64,000 nt of DNA, taken from assembly GCA_035532935.1 (NCBI GenBank), contig DATKQE010000075.1, forward strand, positions 1 to 64,000. The letters are read 5' to 3'. The position numbers were made by a program, and so were the translations under genes. The stretch is from DATJLY01 sp035532935 (GTDB lineage: Bacteria > Pseudomonadota > Alphaproteobacteria > ATCC43930 > CGMCC-115725). Of this stretch, positions 41,803-52,348 are shown in pieces; positions within the stretch are counted from its first letter, which is position 1; each line of letters begins with the position of its first letter. A model generated the notes under the pieces. It ran no database searches. It was not told the DNA's origin and was given only the letters and a program-made list of their open reading frames with translations.

Positions 41803-42298
41803 CCTTGTCGTAGGCGAAGCGGCGGACCTTGTCGAGGTTGCGGCCCTCGATGCGGATCAGGCTGGTCGAGCCGTCCCGCCGCGGCGAGTGGAGATCGCCC
41901 TCGTTATAGACATGGGCCATGCCCGGCTTCAGCGCATAGTCGCGGACGTGCCGCACCTTGCCGTGCTTGCCTTCGCCGGCAGGCTCGACCAGCGCCCAGT
42001 CGGTCATCATGGTCTCGCCGCGCGCCTGGCCATAGATCGCCCAATGCGGGCCGTGATCGTGCGGATTGCTCTGCCGCGCGCCCTCGTAATTGTGGCCGAG
42101 GATGCAGAAGCCGAGTTGCGGATCCTCATAGAGGATCTTGCGCTCGCCGACGTCCTTGCCGAGGTTCTTGGCGACGAAATCCGGATCCTTGAGATATTCC
42201 TGCAGCACGGCGCAGACCTTCTTGCGCCCTGTGGGATTTGGCTCCTTGGTGAGAATGTCGTGGCACTCGGTCGCGAACTGCTCGAGGGTAAGGCTCAT
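41795..42298 (-). CDS. Cysteine-dioxygenase-like cupin
   Basis: A 167-aa double-stranded beta-helix protein. NPHDHGPHWAIYGQARGE carries the three-His-type metal site of the cysteine dioxygenase / 3-mercaptopropionate dioxygenase relatives. GMAHVYNEGDLHSPRRDGST gives the second cupin motif. Similar proteins are annotated as predicted metal-dependent enzymes of the beta-helix superfamily. GGAGGAGACG precedes the ATG at 42298. It lies 51 bp downstream of the molybdenum hydroxylase gene on the same strand. Confidence 0.75.
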   Translation of the reverse strand: MSLTLEQFATECHDILTKEPNPTGRKKVCAVLQEYLKDPDFVAKNLGKDVGERKILYEDPQLGFCILGHNYEGARQSNPHDHGPHWAIYGQARGETMMTDWALVEPAGEGKHGKVRHVRDYALKPGMAHVYNEGDLHSPRRDGSTSLIRIEGRNLDKVRRFAYDKVN

Positions 42299-42349
42299 CG
42301 TCTCCTCCAGAAATAACACCAAAAATATAGCAGAATTCGGCCGGTCCGG

Positions 42350-44680
42350 CTAGGCCCTTGTCTGCCGCTCGCGCAGCAGCGCGACGATGCGCGGCGGCGT
42401 GATCGGTGCCTCGGCGATGCGGACGCCGAAGGGCGCGAGCGCGTTCTCGACCGCGCCCAGGAGCGCGGCGATCGAGGAGATGGTGCCGGTCTCGCCCGCG
42501 CCCTTGATGCCCAGCGGATTGAGCGGCGTCGGCGTTTCCATGTGATGCAGCGCCACCGGCGGCATGTCGGTCGCGGTTGGCAACAGGTACTCGCCGAAAT
42601 TGGTGGTGACGGGCTGCGCCTCGCCGTCATAGAGCATGCGCTCGAAGAAGGCATTGCCGATGCCGTGCGCGATCCCGCCGACGACCTGACCCGCGACCAC
42701 CATCGGATTGATGACCGCGCCGCAATCGTGCATCACAGTATAGCGCAGCACCGTCACCTGACCGGTCTCGACATCGACCTCGACCTCGGCGACGTGGCTG
42801 CCGTTCGAATAGGTGGATTGGTCGGGGGTGAAATAGCTGGTGGCCTCGACGCCGGGCGTGCCGGTCATGGAAAACCCGGGCATGCCGAGCGAGCGCACCG
42901 CGATCTCGCGAAAGCTCTTGCGCAAGTCAGGCACGCCCTTGACCCGCACGAAACCATCGGCGAGTTCGAGATCGTCTTCCGCCGCCTCGAGCATCTCGGC
43001 GGCAAGGCGCTTCAGCTTGTCGGCCACCGCGATCGCAGCGAGATGCACCGAATTGCCGGCATTGACCGCCGTGCGCGCAGCGAAGCTGCCGACCCCGAGC
43101 GAAACCGCAGCGGTATCCGCCGTTACCACGTCGATCGACGACGGGACGATGCCGAGCTGATCGGCCGCCACCTGCGCCAACGTCGTCTTGTGCGACTGGC
43201 CCTGCGGCGTGGCGCCGGTATAGAGCGTGACCCGGCCGTTGCTGGCGATGCGCAGCGTGGCACTTTCGAACGGCCCGAGGCCGGTGCCCTCGACGGCATT
43301 GGCGATGCCGATGCCGAGATAGCGTCCTTGGGCGCGCGCCGCCGCCTGGCGCGCGGCGAAGCCGGCATAATCCGCCGCCGCCAGCGCCTTGGCCATGCAC
43401 GCCGGATAGTCGCCGCTGTCATAGGTGACGGGCCGCCCGTCGCGGAAAATGATGCCGACATTGTACGGCATCTGCTGCGGCACGATGAAATTGCGCCGGC
43501 GCAATTCGGCGGGGTCGAGGCCAAGCTCGCGCGCGGCGCGGTCCATGAGGCGCTCCATCACCACCACCGCCTCGGGACGCCCGGCGCCGCGCACCGGCGT
43601 GGTCGAGACCTTGTTGGTGAAGACGGCGTTGAACTCCATCCGGTAATTCGGCACGACATAGGGACCGGGCACCGTGGAAGCGGCGATCCATGGCAGCACC
43701 ACGCCCCACGGCATATAGGCGCCGGCCTCGTGAACGAGCCGGCCGCGTACGCCGAGAATGCGCGCATCGCCGTCGAGCGCGATCTCGACGTCCCAGATCT
43801 GGTCACGCTCCTGATGGGTGGCGAGGAAGTTCTCGCGCCGGTCCTCGATCCATTTCACCGGCCGGCCGAGTCGCATCGTCGCCGCCACCAGCGCGCCGTA
43901 TTCGCCATAGAACGCGCCCTTGGGCCCGAAGCCGCCGCCGACCTCGGGCGTGATCACGCGCACCTGATGGTCGCCGAGATCGAGGAGATCGAGCAGCACC
44001 CGCTTCTGCCGGTGCGAGGATTGCGAGCTGGCATAGACGGTAAGCTGCTGCGCGGTCCGGTCCCAGGTGGCGATCATGCCGCGGCATTCGAGCGGGAACG
44101 GGCCGCCGCGGTGCTGATGGATGCGCTCCTTGAAGACGTGCGGCGCGCGGGCAAAGGCGGCATCGGCATCGCCCACCGCGATCACCGCCTGCGCCGCGAG
44201 ATTGCCGGGGCTTGCAGCATGCGCGAGCGGACTCCCCGGCACCAGCGCCGCGAGCGGATCGGCGACGGCCGGCAGCGTTTCGTAATCGACCACGACGCGC
44301 TGCGCGGCATCCTCGGCGACATGGCGGCTTTCCGCCGCCACCAGCGCCACCGGCTCGCCGACGAAGGAAACCTCGTCCTTCGCCAGCACATAGGGCATCA
44401 GCGGCTGCGTGATCGCCGGGCTCGGCACCAGCAGCGTGATGGTACGCTCTCGCATCGATGGCGGCAGGTCGGCGAACGCGAGTACCGCATGGATGCCCGG
44501 CAGCGCCCGCGCCGCCGCCGCATCGACGCCCCGCACCCGCGCATGAGCATGGGGACTGCGCACGACCGCGGCGTGCAGCATGCCGGGGAAATGAATGTCA
44601 TCGACGAAGGTGGCGCCGCCCGTCAGCAGCGCCGAGTCCTCGGTGCGCTTCACCGAAGCGCCGAACCATCTCGCGCCCAT
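42350..44680 (-). CDS. Xanthine dehydrogenase family molybdopterin-binding (CoxL-like) subunit, orphan
   Basis: A 776-aa large subunit of a molybdenum hydroxylase. Signatures are VTPEVGGGFGPKGAFYGEYG, TTPVRGAGRPEAVVVMERLM and YTGATPQGQSHKTTLAQ (molybdopterin contact). The C-terminal GIKGAGETGTISS contains the catalytic Glu. Such enzymes hydroxylate N-heterocycles, nicotinate or aldehydes. Normally they need a FAD-binding (CoxM) and a 2Fe-2S (CoxS) subunit. Neither gene is adjacent here; the neighbours are UbiD and a cupin. ATG at 44680. Confidence 0.88.
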   Translation of the reverse strand: MGARWFGASVKRTEDSALLTGGATFVDDIHFPGMLHAAVVRSPHAHARVRGVDAAAARALPGIHAVLAFADLPPSMRERTITLLVPSPAITQPLMPYVLAKDEVSFVGEPVALVAAESRHVAEDAAQRVVVDYETLPAVADPLAALVPGSPLAHAASPGNLAAQAVIAVGDADAAFARAPHVFKERIHQHRGGPFPLECRGMIATWDRTAQQLTVYASSQSSHRQKRVLLDLLDLGDHQVRVITPEVGGGFGPKGAFYGEYGALVAATMRLGRPVKWIEDRRENFLATHQERDQIWDVEIALDGDARILGVRGRLVHEAGAYMPWGVVLPWIAASTVPGPYVVPNYRMEFNAVFTNKVSTTPVRGAGRPEAVVVMERLMDRAARELGLDPAELRRRNFIVPQQMPYNVGIIFRDGRPVTYDSGDYPACMAKALAAADYAGFAARQAAARAQGRYLGIGIANAVEGTGLGPFESATLRIASNGRVTLYTGATPQGQSHKTTLAQVAADQLGIVPSSIDVVTADTAAVSLGVGSFAARTAVNAGNSVHLAAIAVADKLKRLAAEMLEAAEDDLELADGFVRVKGVPDLRKSFREIAVRSLGMPGFSMTGTPGVEATSYFTPDQSTYSNGSHVAEVEVDVETGQVTVLRYTVMHDCGAVINPMVVAGQVVGGIAHGIGNAFFERMLYDGEAQPVTTNFGEYLLPTATDMPPVALHHMETPTPLNPLGIKGAGETGTISSIAALLGAVENALAPFGVRIAEAPITPPRIVALLRERQTRA

Positions 44681-44696
44681 CGTCTTCCCGCCGCCG

Positions 44697-46376
44697 TCAG
44701 GGTTGCTTCTTCTCGCCCTCCTCGCCGGTGCGGTAGGGCTGCTCCGGCATCTTGTCGGCGCGGCGGAGCGCGAAGGTTTCGATCCCGGTCTCCTCCCAGG
44801 CGCCGGTGACGGCGCGCTGCGCATAGCGGTCCCAGCGCTCGGCCCAGTTGCCGAGCGTGTAGCCGTGCCAGGGCGGCCGCGCCGTGAGCGGCGCCAGGCC
44901 CAGCTCCTGCCAGATCGCGCGCGCGCCTTCCATGTATTCGCGCCCCGGCAGCGCCAAAGGCGGCATTGGCCGCTTCAGCGTGGCATCGATCAGCATGACC
45001 GAATCCTGCTCGTCGGGGCCATATTGCGCGCCCTGCACGCCGCCGCCATAGGGGATGAGATGGACGTCCTGGATCGGATTGGAGCGATAGGCGATCGACC
45101 AGAACACCGCGTCGGTATTGGCGGGATCGATGTCCTCGCTCACCCCGATCACCACCTTGCCGCAGCGCGACTGGAAGGTGGCGGCGCCCTGCAGGCCGCG
45201 CCAGACCTCGGTGCGCGAGGTGCCGCGCGCGAATTGCACGAAGATGACCGGCCGGAGATTGCTCAGCGGCTCGTGCATGACGACGCGCCGGACGCCGCGG
45301 ATGCCGAGATGGTCGCGCAGATGCGCCAGGAACAGCGGCTCGTAGGCGACCTTCTTGATGACGCAGGATTCGCTCGGCGTCACCTGGCTGATGATCGAGC
45401 TGAACACCGGTGCGCGCTTCATCGTGATCGCCGTCACCTGCATCGGCATGTTGAACGCCTCGAGCGCGACATAGCCGTTGCTCTCGCCGAACGGCGCCTC
45501 GGGCTCGAGCTGGCTCGTGTCGATGAGGCCCTCGATCACGATCTCGGCTGTAGCCGGAACCTCGAGATCGATGCTCACCGCCTTGACCATCGGGATCGGC
45601 TGGCCAGCGAGCGCGCCGGCGATCCCCATTTCGTCCTGGTCGACCGCGAGCTTCTGGGGCGCGGTGAAGACCACGACCGGGCCGCAGCCGAGCGCGATCG
45701 CGATCGGCATCTTCTCCTTGCGCTCGCGGTATTTCAGCCAGTGGAGATAGCCGCCGGCGCCGCCCGAGCGCCGCGCCACCATGCGCACGGCGAGCCGGTC
45801 GGTCGCCTTGAGCGCGGCGCGGTAGGTGCCGGTGTTGCGCACGCCGGTCTCGGGATCCTTGGTGATGCACATGGTCGCGGTAAGATAGGGCGCCGAATCG
45901 AAGCCGGGCGTCGAGACCGGCACCGGCAGGAGCTTCAGGCCGCCATCCGGCCGCCGCAGCGCGTCGCCGGTGATCACGACCTCCTGGCAGCGCGCCTCGG
46001 TCACCACCGCCGGCGGCACCGGATGCGCGATCGCATCGAGCCAGGCGGGCCCGATCTCAGCGACCGTGCGTCCCATGCCGAGCGCATAAATTTGCGGCGA
46101 GGCGGCGAGCGCGCCAACCGCCACCGGGATGTCATAGCGCCGGCCGCGGGAATCGACGACATTGGTGAAGAGAAACGCGCGCCGGTCGTCTTCCGCGAGG
46201 CCGCCGACGAACTGCCAGCGCACCAGCGGATGAAGTTCGGTGTCCTTGTTGATCGGACGATCGACGCGCACCAGCAGCCCGGCCTTGTCGAGCGCCGCAA
46301 GATGCTCCTGGAAATCGAGCGTGGGGCGGGGCAAGGGAGCGGTGCGTTGCGCGCGCACGGCGGCGGTGTCGTCCAT
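44697..46376 (-). CDS. UbiD-family prenyl-FMN-dependent decarboxylase
   Basis: A 559-aa member of the UbiD superfamily, which uses prenylated FMN to (de)carboxylate aromatic or alpha,beta-unsaturated acids. Recognisable segments are MCITKDPETGVRNTGTYRAA, LEPEAPFGESNGYVALEAF (the UbiD PFGE-x2-GY motif) and KKVAYEPLFLAHLRDHLG. The prFMN synthase UbiX must be encoded elsewhere. The ATG at 46376 (MDDTAAV) is preferred to an upstream start at 46433. It lies 16 bp upstream of the molybdenum hydroxylase gene and forms an operon with it. Confidence 0.87.
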   Translation of the reverse strand: MDDTAAVRAQRTAPLPRPTLDFQEHLAALDKAGLLVRVDRPINKDTELHPLVRWQFVGGLAEDDRRAFLFTNVVDSRGRRYDIPVAVGALAASPQIYALGMGRTVAEIGPAWLDAIAHPVPPAVVTEARCQEVVITGDALRRPDGGLKLLPVPVSTPGFDSAPYLTATMCITKDPETGVRNTGTYRAALKATDRLAVRMVARRSGGAGGYLHWLKYRERKEKMPIAIALGCGPVVVFTAPQKLAVDQDEMGIAGALAGQPIPMVKAVSIDLEVPATAEIVIEGLIDTSQLEPEAPFGESNGYVALEAFNMPMQVTAITMKRAPVFSSIISQVTPSESCVIKKVAYEPLFLAHLRDHLGIRGVRRVVMHEPLSNLRPVIFVQFARGTSRTEVWRGLQGAATFQSRCGKVVIGVSEDIDPANTDAVFWSIAYRSNPIQDVHLIPYGGGVQGAQYGPDEQDSVMLIDATLKRPMPPLALPGREYMEGARAIWQELGLAPLTARPPWHGYTLGNWAERWDRYAQRAVTGAWEETGIETFALRRADKMPEQPYRTGEEGEKKQP

Positions 46377-46510
46377 GATGGCGTCCTCGCAATGTCTTGG
46401 CCGATTGTTCCCCAAGGGCGCGGCGGTGTCCATGCGTTCATCCGCAAGCGGCGCTTTTCTCGGCCGGTGTCAGGACTTATCCTTCACGCTCCGAATTGAG
46501 GAGGCGGTGC

Positions 46511-47506
46511 ATGTCCATTCCCGAGACGATGCGGGCGGTGATCATCGAACGGCCCGGCGGACCCGAGGCGCTGCGCATCGTCACGCGCAAGGTGCCGCTT
46601 CCGGACCATGGCGAGGTTCTCGTCAAGGTCGCGGCGGCGGGGCTCAACGGCGCCGATCTCGGGCAGCGGCGCGGCCGCTATCCGATGCCGCCCGGCGCGC
46701 CGGACGTGTTCGGGCTCGAGGCTTCGGGCGAAGTCGCTGCGGTCGGCGCGGGCGTCACGCAGTGGCGCGTCGGCGACAACGTCGCGGCGCTCATGGTCGG
46801 CGGCGGCTATGCCGATTATTGCGCCGTGCCTGCGGTGCAGTGCCTGCCCGCGCCCCCATCCCTGTCGCTCATCGAGGCCGCCGCGCTGCCAGAATGCGTG
46901 ATGACGGTGTGGAGCAATGTGTTCGAGCTGGGCGCGCTCCGGCCCGGCGACGCGCTGCTCGTCCATGGCGGCGCGAGCGGCATCGGCACGACCGCGATTC
47001 AACTGGCGCACACGCTCGGCGCGACGGTTTACGCCACCGCCGGCACGGCCGAGAAGTGCCGGCGCTGCGAGGCGCTCGGCGCCGCGCGCGCGATCGACTA
47101 TCGTGAGGAGGATTTCGTCGCGGTGCTGGAACGCGAGACCAAGGGCGCAGGCGTCGATGTCGTGCTCGACATGGTGGCGGGCGATTATCTCAACCGCGAC
47201 CTGCGCATCATGGCGCATGGCGGGCGGCTGGTGATGATCGCCTTCAAGCAGGGCAGCACCGTGCCGATCGACTGCACGCTGATCTCGGAGAAGCAGGCAT
47301 CGATCACCGGCTCGCGGCTGCGCCCGCGGCCCGTCGCCGAGAAAGGCCGCCTCGTCGCGGCGGTGCGCAAGGCGATATGGCCGCTCATCGAAGCGGACCG
47401 GTTCAGGCCGGTGATCGATGCGACTTTCCCGCTCGCCGAGGTCGCCCGGGCGCACGAGCGCATGGAGGCAGGCGTCCACATCGGCAAGATCCTGCTGACG
47501 ATGTGA
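46511..47506 (+). CDS. NAD(P)H:quinone oxidoreductase, PIG3/zinc-free MDR family
   Basis: A 331-aa medium-chain dehydrogenase/reductase. The N-terminal part (MRAVIIERPGGPEALRIV, EVLVKVAAAGLNGADLGQRR) and the cofactor fold LLVHGGASGIGTTAIQLAHT match quinone oxidoreductases of the PIG3/QOR group, which lack the structural zinc. It reduces quinones or enones with NADPH. GAGGAGG lies 7 nt before the ATG at 46511. Divergent from UbiD; ends 4 nt before the convergent DUF1330 gene. Confidence 0.87.
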   Translation: MSIPETMRAVIIERPGGPEALRIVTRKVPLPDHGEVLVKVAAAGLNGADLGQRRGRYPMPPGAPDVFGLEASGEVAAVGAGVTQWRVGDNVAALMVGGGYADYCAVPAVQCLPAPPSLSLIEAAALPECVMTVWSNVFELGALRPGDALLVHGGASGIGTTAIQLAHTLGATVYATAGTAEKCRRCEALGAARAIDYREEDFVAVLERETKGAGVDVVLDMVAGDYLNRDLRIMAHGGRLVMIAFKQGSTVPIDCTLISEKQASITGSRLRPRPVAEKGRLVAAVRKAIWPLIEADRFRPVIDATFPLAEVARAHERMEAGVHIGKILLTM

Positions 47507-47510
47507 CGGC

Positions 47511-47795
47511 TCACAACCCGGCGACGAGGACGAAGCGTGCCGTCGAGCAGCTCTGGCGGATCTTCGTCGCCGCCTGGTAGTCGGGCGAGTGGAACCAGCT
47601 TCTCGCCGCATCGGCGTCGGCGAAGCGAAGAATGACCATGCGCTTGGGTGCGGCGCCTTCGAGCGCCTCCGCCGCGCCGCCGCGCGCGAGATAGACGCCG
47701 CCGTTACGCGCGATGCTGACTTCGGCGGCGGTCTTGTAGGCCTCGTAGGCGGCGGGATCATGCACGTCGATTTCGACCACGACATAAGCGGCCAT
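47511..47795 (-). CDS. DUF1330 protein
   Basis: A 94-aa ferredoxin-like-fold protein of DUF1330. AAYVVVEIDVHDPAAYEAYK at the N-terminus and MVILRFADADAARSWFHSPD plus YQAATKIRQ are family hallmarks. Function unknown; related folds are small dimeric monooxygenases or binding proteins. It is a single leftward gene that nearly abuts the quinone oxidoreductase. Confidence 0.88.
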   Translation of the reverse strand: MAAYVVVEIDVHDPAAYEAYKTAAEVSIARNGGVYLARGGAAEALEGAAPKRMVILRFADADAARSWFHSPDYQAATKIRQSCSTARFVLVAGL

Positions 47796-47933
47796 GGATC
47801 TCTCCCAGGCGATGGATGCTGCGGCTGCGCATCATAGAAGCCGCGCCGCGGCAAGGCGCAAGGCGCAAAATGCCATGGACGCGCCGCACCGAGCGCCCGA
47901 GAATACGCCACCGCCGCAGCGCAGGGGACAGTC

Positions 47934-48749
<816 letters not shown>

Positions 48750-48757
48750 CCGCGCCG

Positions 48758-49762
48758 CTACTGCTCCATCGTGCTCACGGCGAAGATTTCGTCGAGGCGC
48801 ATCAGGCGGGGCGTCAGCCCCTGCTCGTTCGAGTACTGCGCAGCGGTCTCGAGCACCTTGCGGTTCGCCCGCATGCCGTGGCGCAGGAGCGGCTGGCGCA
48901 ACGTCGCGCGCGCCTCCTTCGGCAGCGCGCCGGTTTCGAGGTAATAGTCCACATGCTCCATCCGCTCGGCGTCGGCGATCTCGTTGGCGCTTTGGAATGC
49001 CTTGAGGATGTTGAGCGCGGCCCAGGGATGCTTCTCGGCGATTTCGCGCTTGATGACCATGCCGTGATTAATGGGATAGATCCCGGTCTTGTTGACGTAG
49101 CGAACGCCTTCGGCCGCAGGATCGGGAAAGAGCGTCTTGATGTCGGGGTGGTTGCGCAGGTCGACGGTGCTGCGGTCGATGAGGTTGCGGTCGTCACCGC
49201 GATTGGCAATATAGTGGACTGCGGCCTGCAGTTCGCCCGACAGCATCATCGAGCCGATGCTCTTCTCGAATGGAATGCGGTTGACGGTGACGCCCGGCGG
49301 CGGCGCGAAACCGGTGGCGCCGCCATGGCTCAGCTCCGGCAGGCGCTCCATCCACCACTCCACGTCGCGGGCGTGCACGCCGAATTCGTGCTGCAGCACC
49401 CCGCGGTTCCACAGCGCGGCCGTCTGCTGGTATTCCGGCACGCCGACGCGCTTGCCCTTGAGATCGGCCGGAGTCTCGATACGCGCATCGCGCCTCACGA
49501 GAAGCGCGGTGTGGAAGACGCGCCGCGTGGTGAAGACGGGTATGCCGACCCAGCGCTCGTCGCCCTTGCTCTTCGCCATCATCAGCGATGACATCGACAT
49601 CTCGGACACGTCGAACTCGGCGAAATGGAGCTGGCGCCAGAACATCTCCGAGGGATGGAGCGGCGTCACCACGAAATCGATGGCGTCGGCCCTCACCCGT
49701 CCGTCGTGGATCGGCCAGGTCCGGGGATTGCTGGTCAAGGCCATACTGAGTTGAAGCTTCAT
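48758..49762 (-). CDS. Pht5-like / NMT1-like protein, second copy
   Basis: A 334-aa paralogue of the protein at 33468: LQLSMALTSNPRTWPIHDGR, FDVSEMSMSSLMM and TPADLKGKRVGVPEYQQTAA align with it. No signal peptide is present, so a cytosolic decarboxylase-like role (4,5-dihydroxyphthalate decarboxylase family) is more likely than periplasmic binding. GGAGA lies before the ATG. It stands alone between an enoyl-CoA hydratase and a methyltransferase gene. Confidence 0.78.
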   Translation of the reverse strand: MKLQLSMALTSNPRTWPIHDGRVRADAIDFVVTPLHPSEMFWRQLHFAEFDVSEMSMSSLMMAKSKGDERWVGIPVFTTRRVFHTALLVRRDARIETPADLKGKRVGVPEYQQTAALWNRGVLQHEFGVHARDVEWWMERLPELSHGGATGFAPPPGVTVNRIPFEKSIGSMMLSGELQAAVHYIANRGDDRNLIDRSTVDLRNHPDIKTLFPDPAAEGVRYVNKTGIYPINHGMVIKREIAEKHPWAALNILKAFQSANEIADAERMEHVDYYLETGALPKEARATLRQPLLRHGMRANRKVLETAAQYSNEQGLTPRLMRLDEIFAVSTMEQ

Positions 49763-49852
49763 GGGGTCTCCTTCCTCGTCGCGCAGAGCATGGCGATTTG
49801 CGGCCAGCCGTCAACCGGGCTTGCCGCAGCCGCGCCATGCAGCGGCGCGTGA

Positions 49853-50671
49853 TCAACCCTCGCGGCGCACGACGCCCTGCACCAGCCCGATGCGGCGCTC
49901 CTCGAGGTTCCGGATCATGTTCGCCGCGATCGCCGGGTAATCGTCGCCGACGAGAATGTGAATCCCGAGCGGCTGCGGCGCGGCCTTGTAGCGCGCCTGC
50001 GCCTGCGCGAGGGCATCGTCGGTCTGGTCCTCGAAGGCGATGACGCGAAACCCGGCGGCGAGCAGCTTCGCCCTTGTCTCGGCCGGGGTAAGGAGGAAGC
50101 TCGTCGCCGCGCTGCGCGCCCACGGCACCGGGTAGTGCGGCGGCGCCGCGGGCCCGGCGACGACATCGGAAAAGGCATAGCGGCCGCCCGGCTTCAGCAC
50201 GCGCCGGATCTCGGCGTAGAGACGGTCGCGCTCGGCGATGTTCATGACCACGTTCTGCGACCAGACGACATCGAAGCTCGCATCCTCAAAGGGCACCGCC
50301 AGCGCATTGCCCTGGCGGTAATCGACCTTGTCGTCGAGCTTCATGCGCCGGGCCAGCATGGTCGCGGCGGCGACGAACGCGGCCGTAAGATCGACGCCAC
50401 TGACGCGGCAGCCGAAGGTGGCGGCAAGCCAGCGCGACGGGCCGCCGATCCCCGAGCCGAGATCGAGCACCCGTTCCTGGCCGGTGAGCGCGAGGAGCCG
50501 CGCCAGGTCGCGCGTCGCGGCCCGGCCGCGGGTGTGAAACTCGTCGATCGGCGCGACATCATCCGGCGTCAGCCGGTCGAGGTCTTTTCCCGCCGCTTGC
50601 AGCGCGGCGAGGATCGCTGCGCCGAGCTCGGCCCGCGTGTAATGCGCTTCGACGCTGCCTGCATCGGTCAT
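49853..50671 (-). CDS. Class I SAM-dependent methyltransferase
   Basis: A 272-aa methyltransferase. Motif I is VLDLGSGIGGPSRWLAATFG with acidic GVDLTAAFV (post I). Motif II is DVVWSQNVVMNIAERDRLYA and motif III RRVLKPGGRYAFSDVVAG. The pattern is like dimethylglycine/sarcosine or small-molecule O/N-methyltransferases of the UbiE/Cyc type. Substrate unknown. It is 77 bp downstream of the MFS exporter gene on the same strand. Confidence 0.85.
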   Translation of the reverse strand: MTDAGSVEAHYTRAELGAAILAALQAAGKDLDRLTPDDVAPIDEFHTRGRAATRDLARLLALTGQERVLDLGSGIGGPSRWLAATFGCRVSGVDLTAAFVAAATMLARRMKLDDKVDYRQGNALAVPFEDASFDVVWSQNVVMNIAERDRLYAEIRRVLKPGGRYAFSDVVAGPAAPPHYPVPWARSAATSFLLTPAETRAKLLAAGFRVIAFEDQTDDALAQAQARYKAAPQPLGIHILVGDDYPAIAANMIRNLEERRIGLVQGVVRREG

Positions 50672-50748
50672 GGCTCGGCTCCGGGCGATGAAAGGAGGAC
50701 TATCGGCCATGCAAGGCGGCAGCGGCAAGCCGGTTCCCGGGACCGGCC

Positions 50749-52230
50749 TCAATCGTCGGCGTGGCCGTGGGCGAGCCCGTGGCCGGCGGGGAGCAGCAGG
50801 CCCACGGCCAGAACGAAGACCGTGAGGCCGAGCATGATCGCGAATACGAGATGCAGCGCCGCGTCGAACGCCGTGAGAACGGGCCGCATCGTCGCGAGCG
50901 AGAGGTCGCGGCGCGACGACGGATTGAGCATGCGGGTGACGAGATCGCCGCCGCCCGGCAAGCCGGCAAGGCGCGCGTTGAGAATGCCGCCAAAGAGCGC
51001 CGCGCCGATCGCCTGGCCGAGGATACGGGTGAAGACGATGGTTGAGGTGGCGATGCCGCGCTGGCTCCAGCCGCTGCCGGCCTGGATTGCCACCATGTAA
51101 GTATTGTTGTTCATTCCCATGCCGAAGCCGACGAACAGACCGCTCGCCATCACCCAGGCGGCCGCGCTGGCCGGTCCAAGCCGCAGCATCATCATGCCGC
51201 CGACGATCGACAGACACGCGCCGCTCGCCGCGGCGGCGCGGTAGGACACCTGCAGCATGATCCGCCCGGCGAGCACCGCGCCGATCGGACCCGCCATCGA
51301 CATCGCCATCAGGGTAACCCCGGCGATGAAGGCGCTTCGGCCCATCACGCCCTCGATATAGGCCGGCAGGAAGGCGGCGAAACCCATCGTTATCGCGCCG
51401 AGAGCGATGCTGACCGCGTTGCCGCTGGCGACGATGCGGTCCCGCCACAGTGCGAGCGGCCAGACCGGCTCGGGCACGCGCGCCTCCCACATCACGAAGA
51501 GCACGAGAGCGACGAGCGCAACGGTCATGAGCGCAACGGTCGCGGCCGGCCCGACCCGCGCCGCCTCGGCCAGCGCGAACATGAGAATGCCGGTGCCGAG
51601 CCCCAGCAGCCCCGACCCCACGAAGTCGATGCGGTGGCGATGGCGCTCGGTCCGCTCGTCGAGCTTCCAGGCGAGCAGCGCCGCGGCGATGAGGCCGAAC
51701 GGCACGTTGATCCAAAACACCATCGGCCAAATCGTATGCGCCGCCAGAAAGGCGCCAACCATTGGCCCGATGACCGCGGCGCCGACGAAAACGCTCGAGA
51801 CATAGCCCTGCATGCGCGCCCGTTCGGGCCCGTGATAGACATCGCCGATGAGCGTGCGCCCGACCGGCATCACCGCACCCGCGCCGATACCCTGGACGAC
51901 GCGGAACGCGACCAGGGACAGCATGCTCCAGGCGAACCCGCACAGCACCGATCCCACGAGGAAAAGCCCGATGCCGAGCAGCAGGATGGGCTTGCGGCCG
52001 TAGAAATCGGCAAGCCGCCCATAGATCGGGATCGTCACGGCCTGTGTCAGGAGATAGGCGGTGAAGACCCAGCTCAAGAGCTCGAACCCGCCCAGCGCGG
52101 CGACGATCGTCGGCATCGCCGTCGCGACGATGGTTCCCTCGATCGCCGTCATGAAGACGGACGCCAGCGCCGCGATGAAAATCCACACCCGGCCCCTTGT
52201 CGACTCCGCGGCCCGCCGCCCCTCGCTCAT
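50749..52230 (-). CDS. MFS drug:H+ antiporter, DHA2/EmrB type
   Basis: A 493-aa transporter with 14 predicted helices. Helix 1 begins FIAALASVFMTAIEGTIVAT. Motif A IYGRLADFYGRKPILLLGIG and motif C GYVSSVFVGAAVIGPMVGAF are present. The C-terminal sequence ends with a His-rich GHGLAHGHADD tail. It exports lipophilic compounds from the inner membrane; no EmrA-type adaptor gene is adjacent. ATG at 52230 in the same direction as the methyltransferase. Confidence 0.88.
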   Translation of the reverse strand: MSEGRRAAESTRGRVWIFIAALASVFMTAIEGTIVATAMPTIVAALGGFELLSWVFTAYLLTQAVTIPIYGRLADFYGRKPILLLGIGLFLVGSVLCGFAWSMLSLVAFRVVQGIGAGAVMPVGRTLIGDVYHGPERARMQGYVSSVFVGAAVIGPMVGAFLAAHTIWPMVFWINVPFGLIAAALLAWKLDERTERHRHRIDFVGSGLLGLGTGILMFALAEAARVGPAATVALMTVALVALVLFVMWEARVPEPVWPLALWRDRIVASGNAVSIALGAITMGFAAFLPAYIEGVMGRSAFIAGVTLMAMSMAGPIGAVLAGRIMLQVSYRAAAASGACLSIVGGMMMLRLGPASAAAWVMASGLFVGFGMGMNNNTYMVAIQAGSGWSQRGIATSTIVFTRILGQAIGAALFGGILNARLAGLPGGGDLVTRMLNPSSRRDLSLATMRPVLTAFDAALHLVFAIMLGLTVFVLAVGLLLPAGHGLAHGHADD

Positions 52231-52348
52231 TTCGGCTCTTCCCTATCGGCGCACCGCGCCTCGTCAAAGACACCTGCGCCGGCCCGGACGCCACGGCGCG
52301 GCGCGCTGCGGCAGGGGCGCGGAAGCTCGCACCTTCGCCCTCCGCCCG

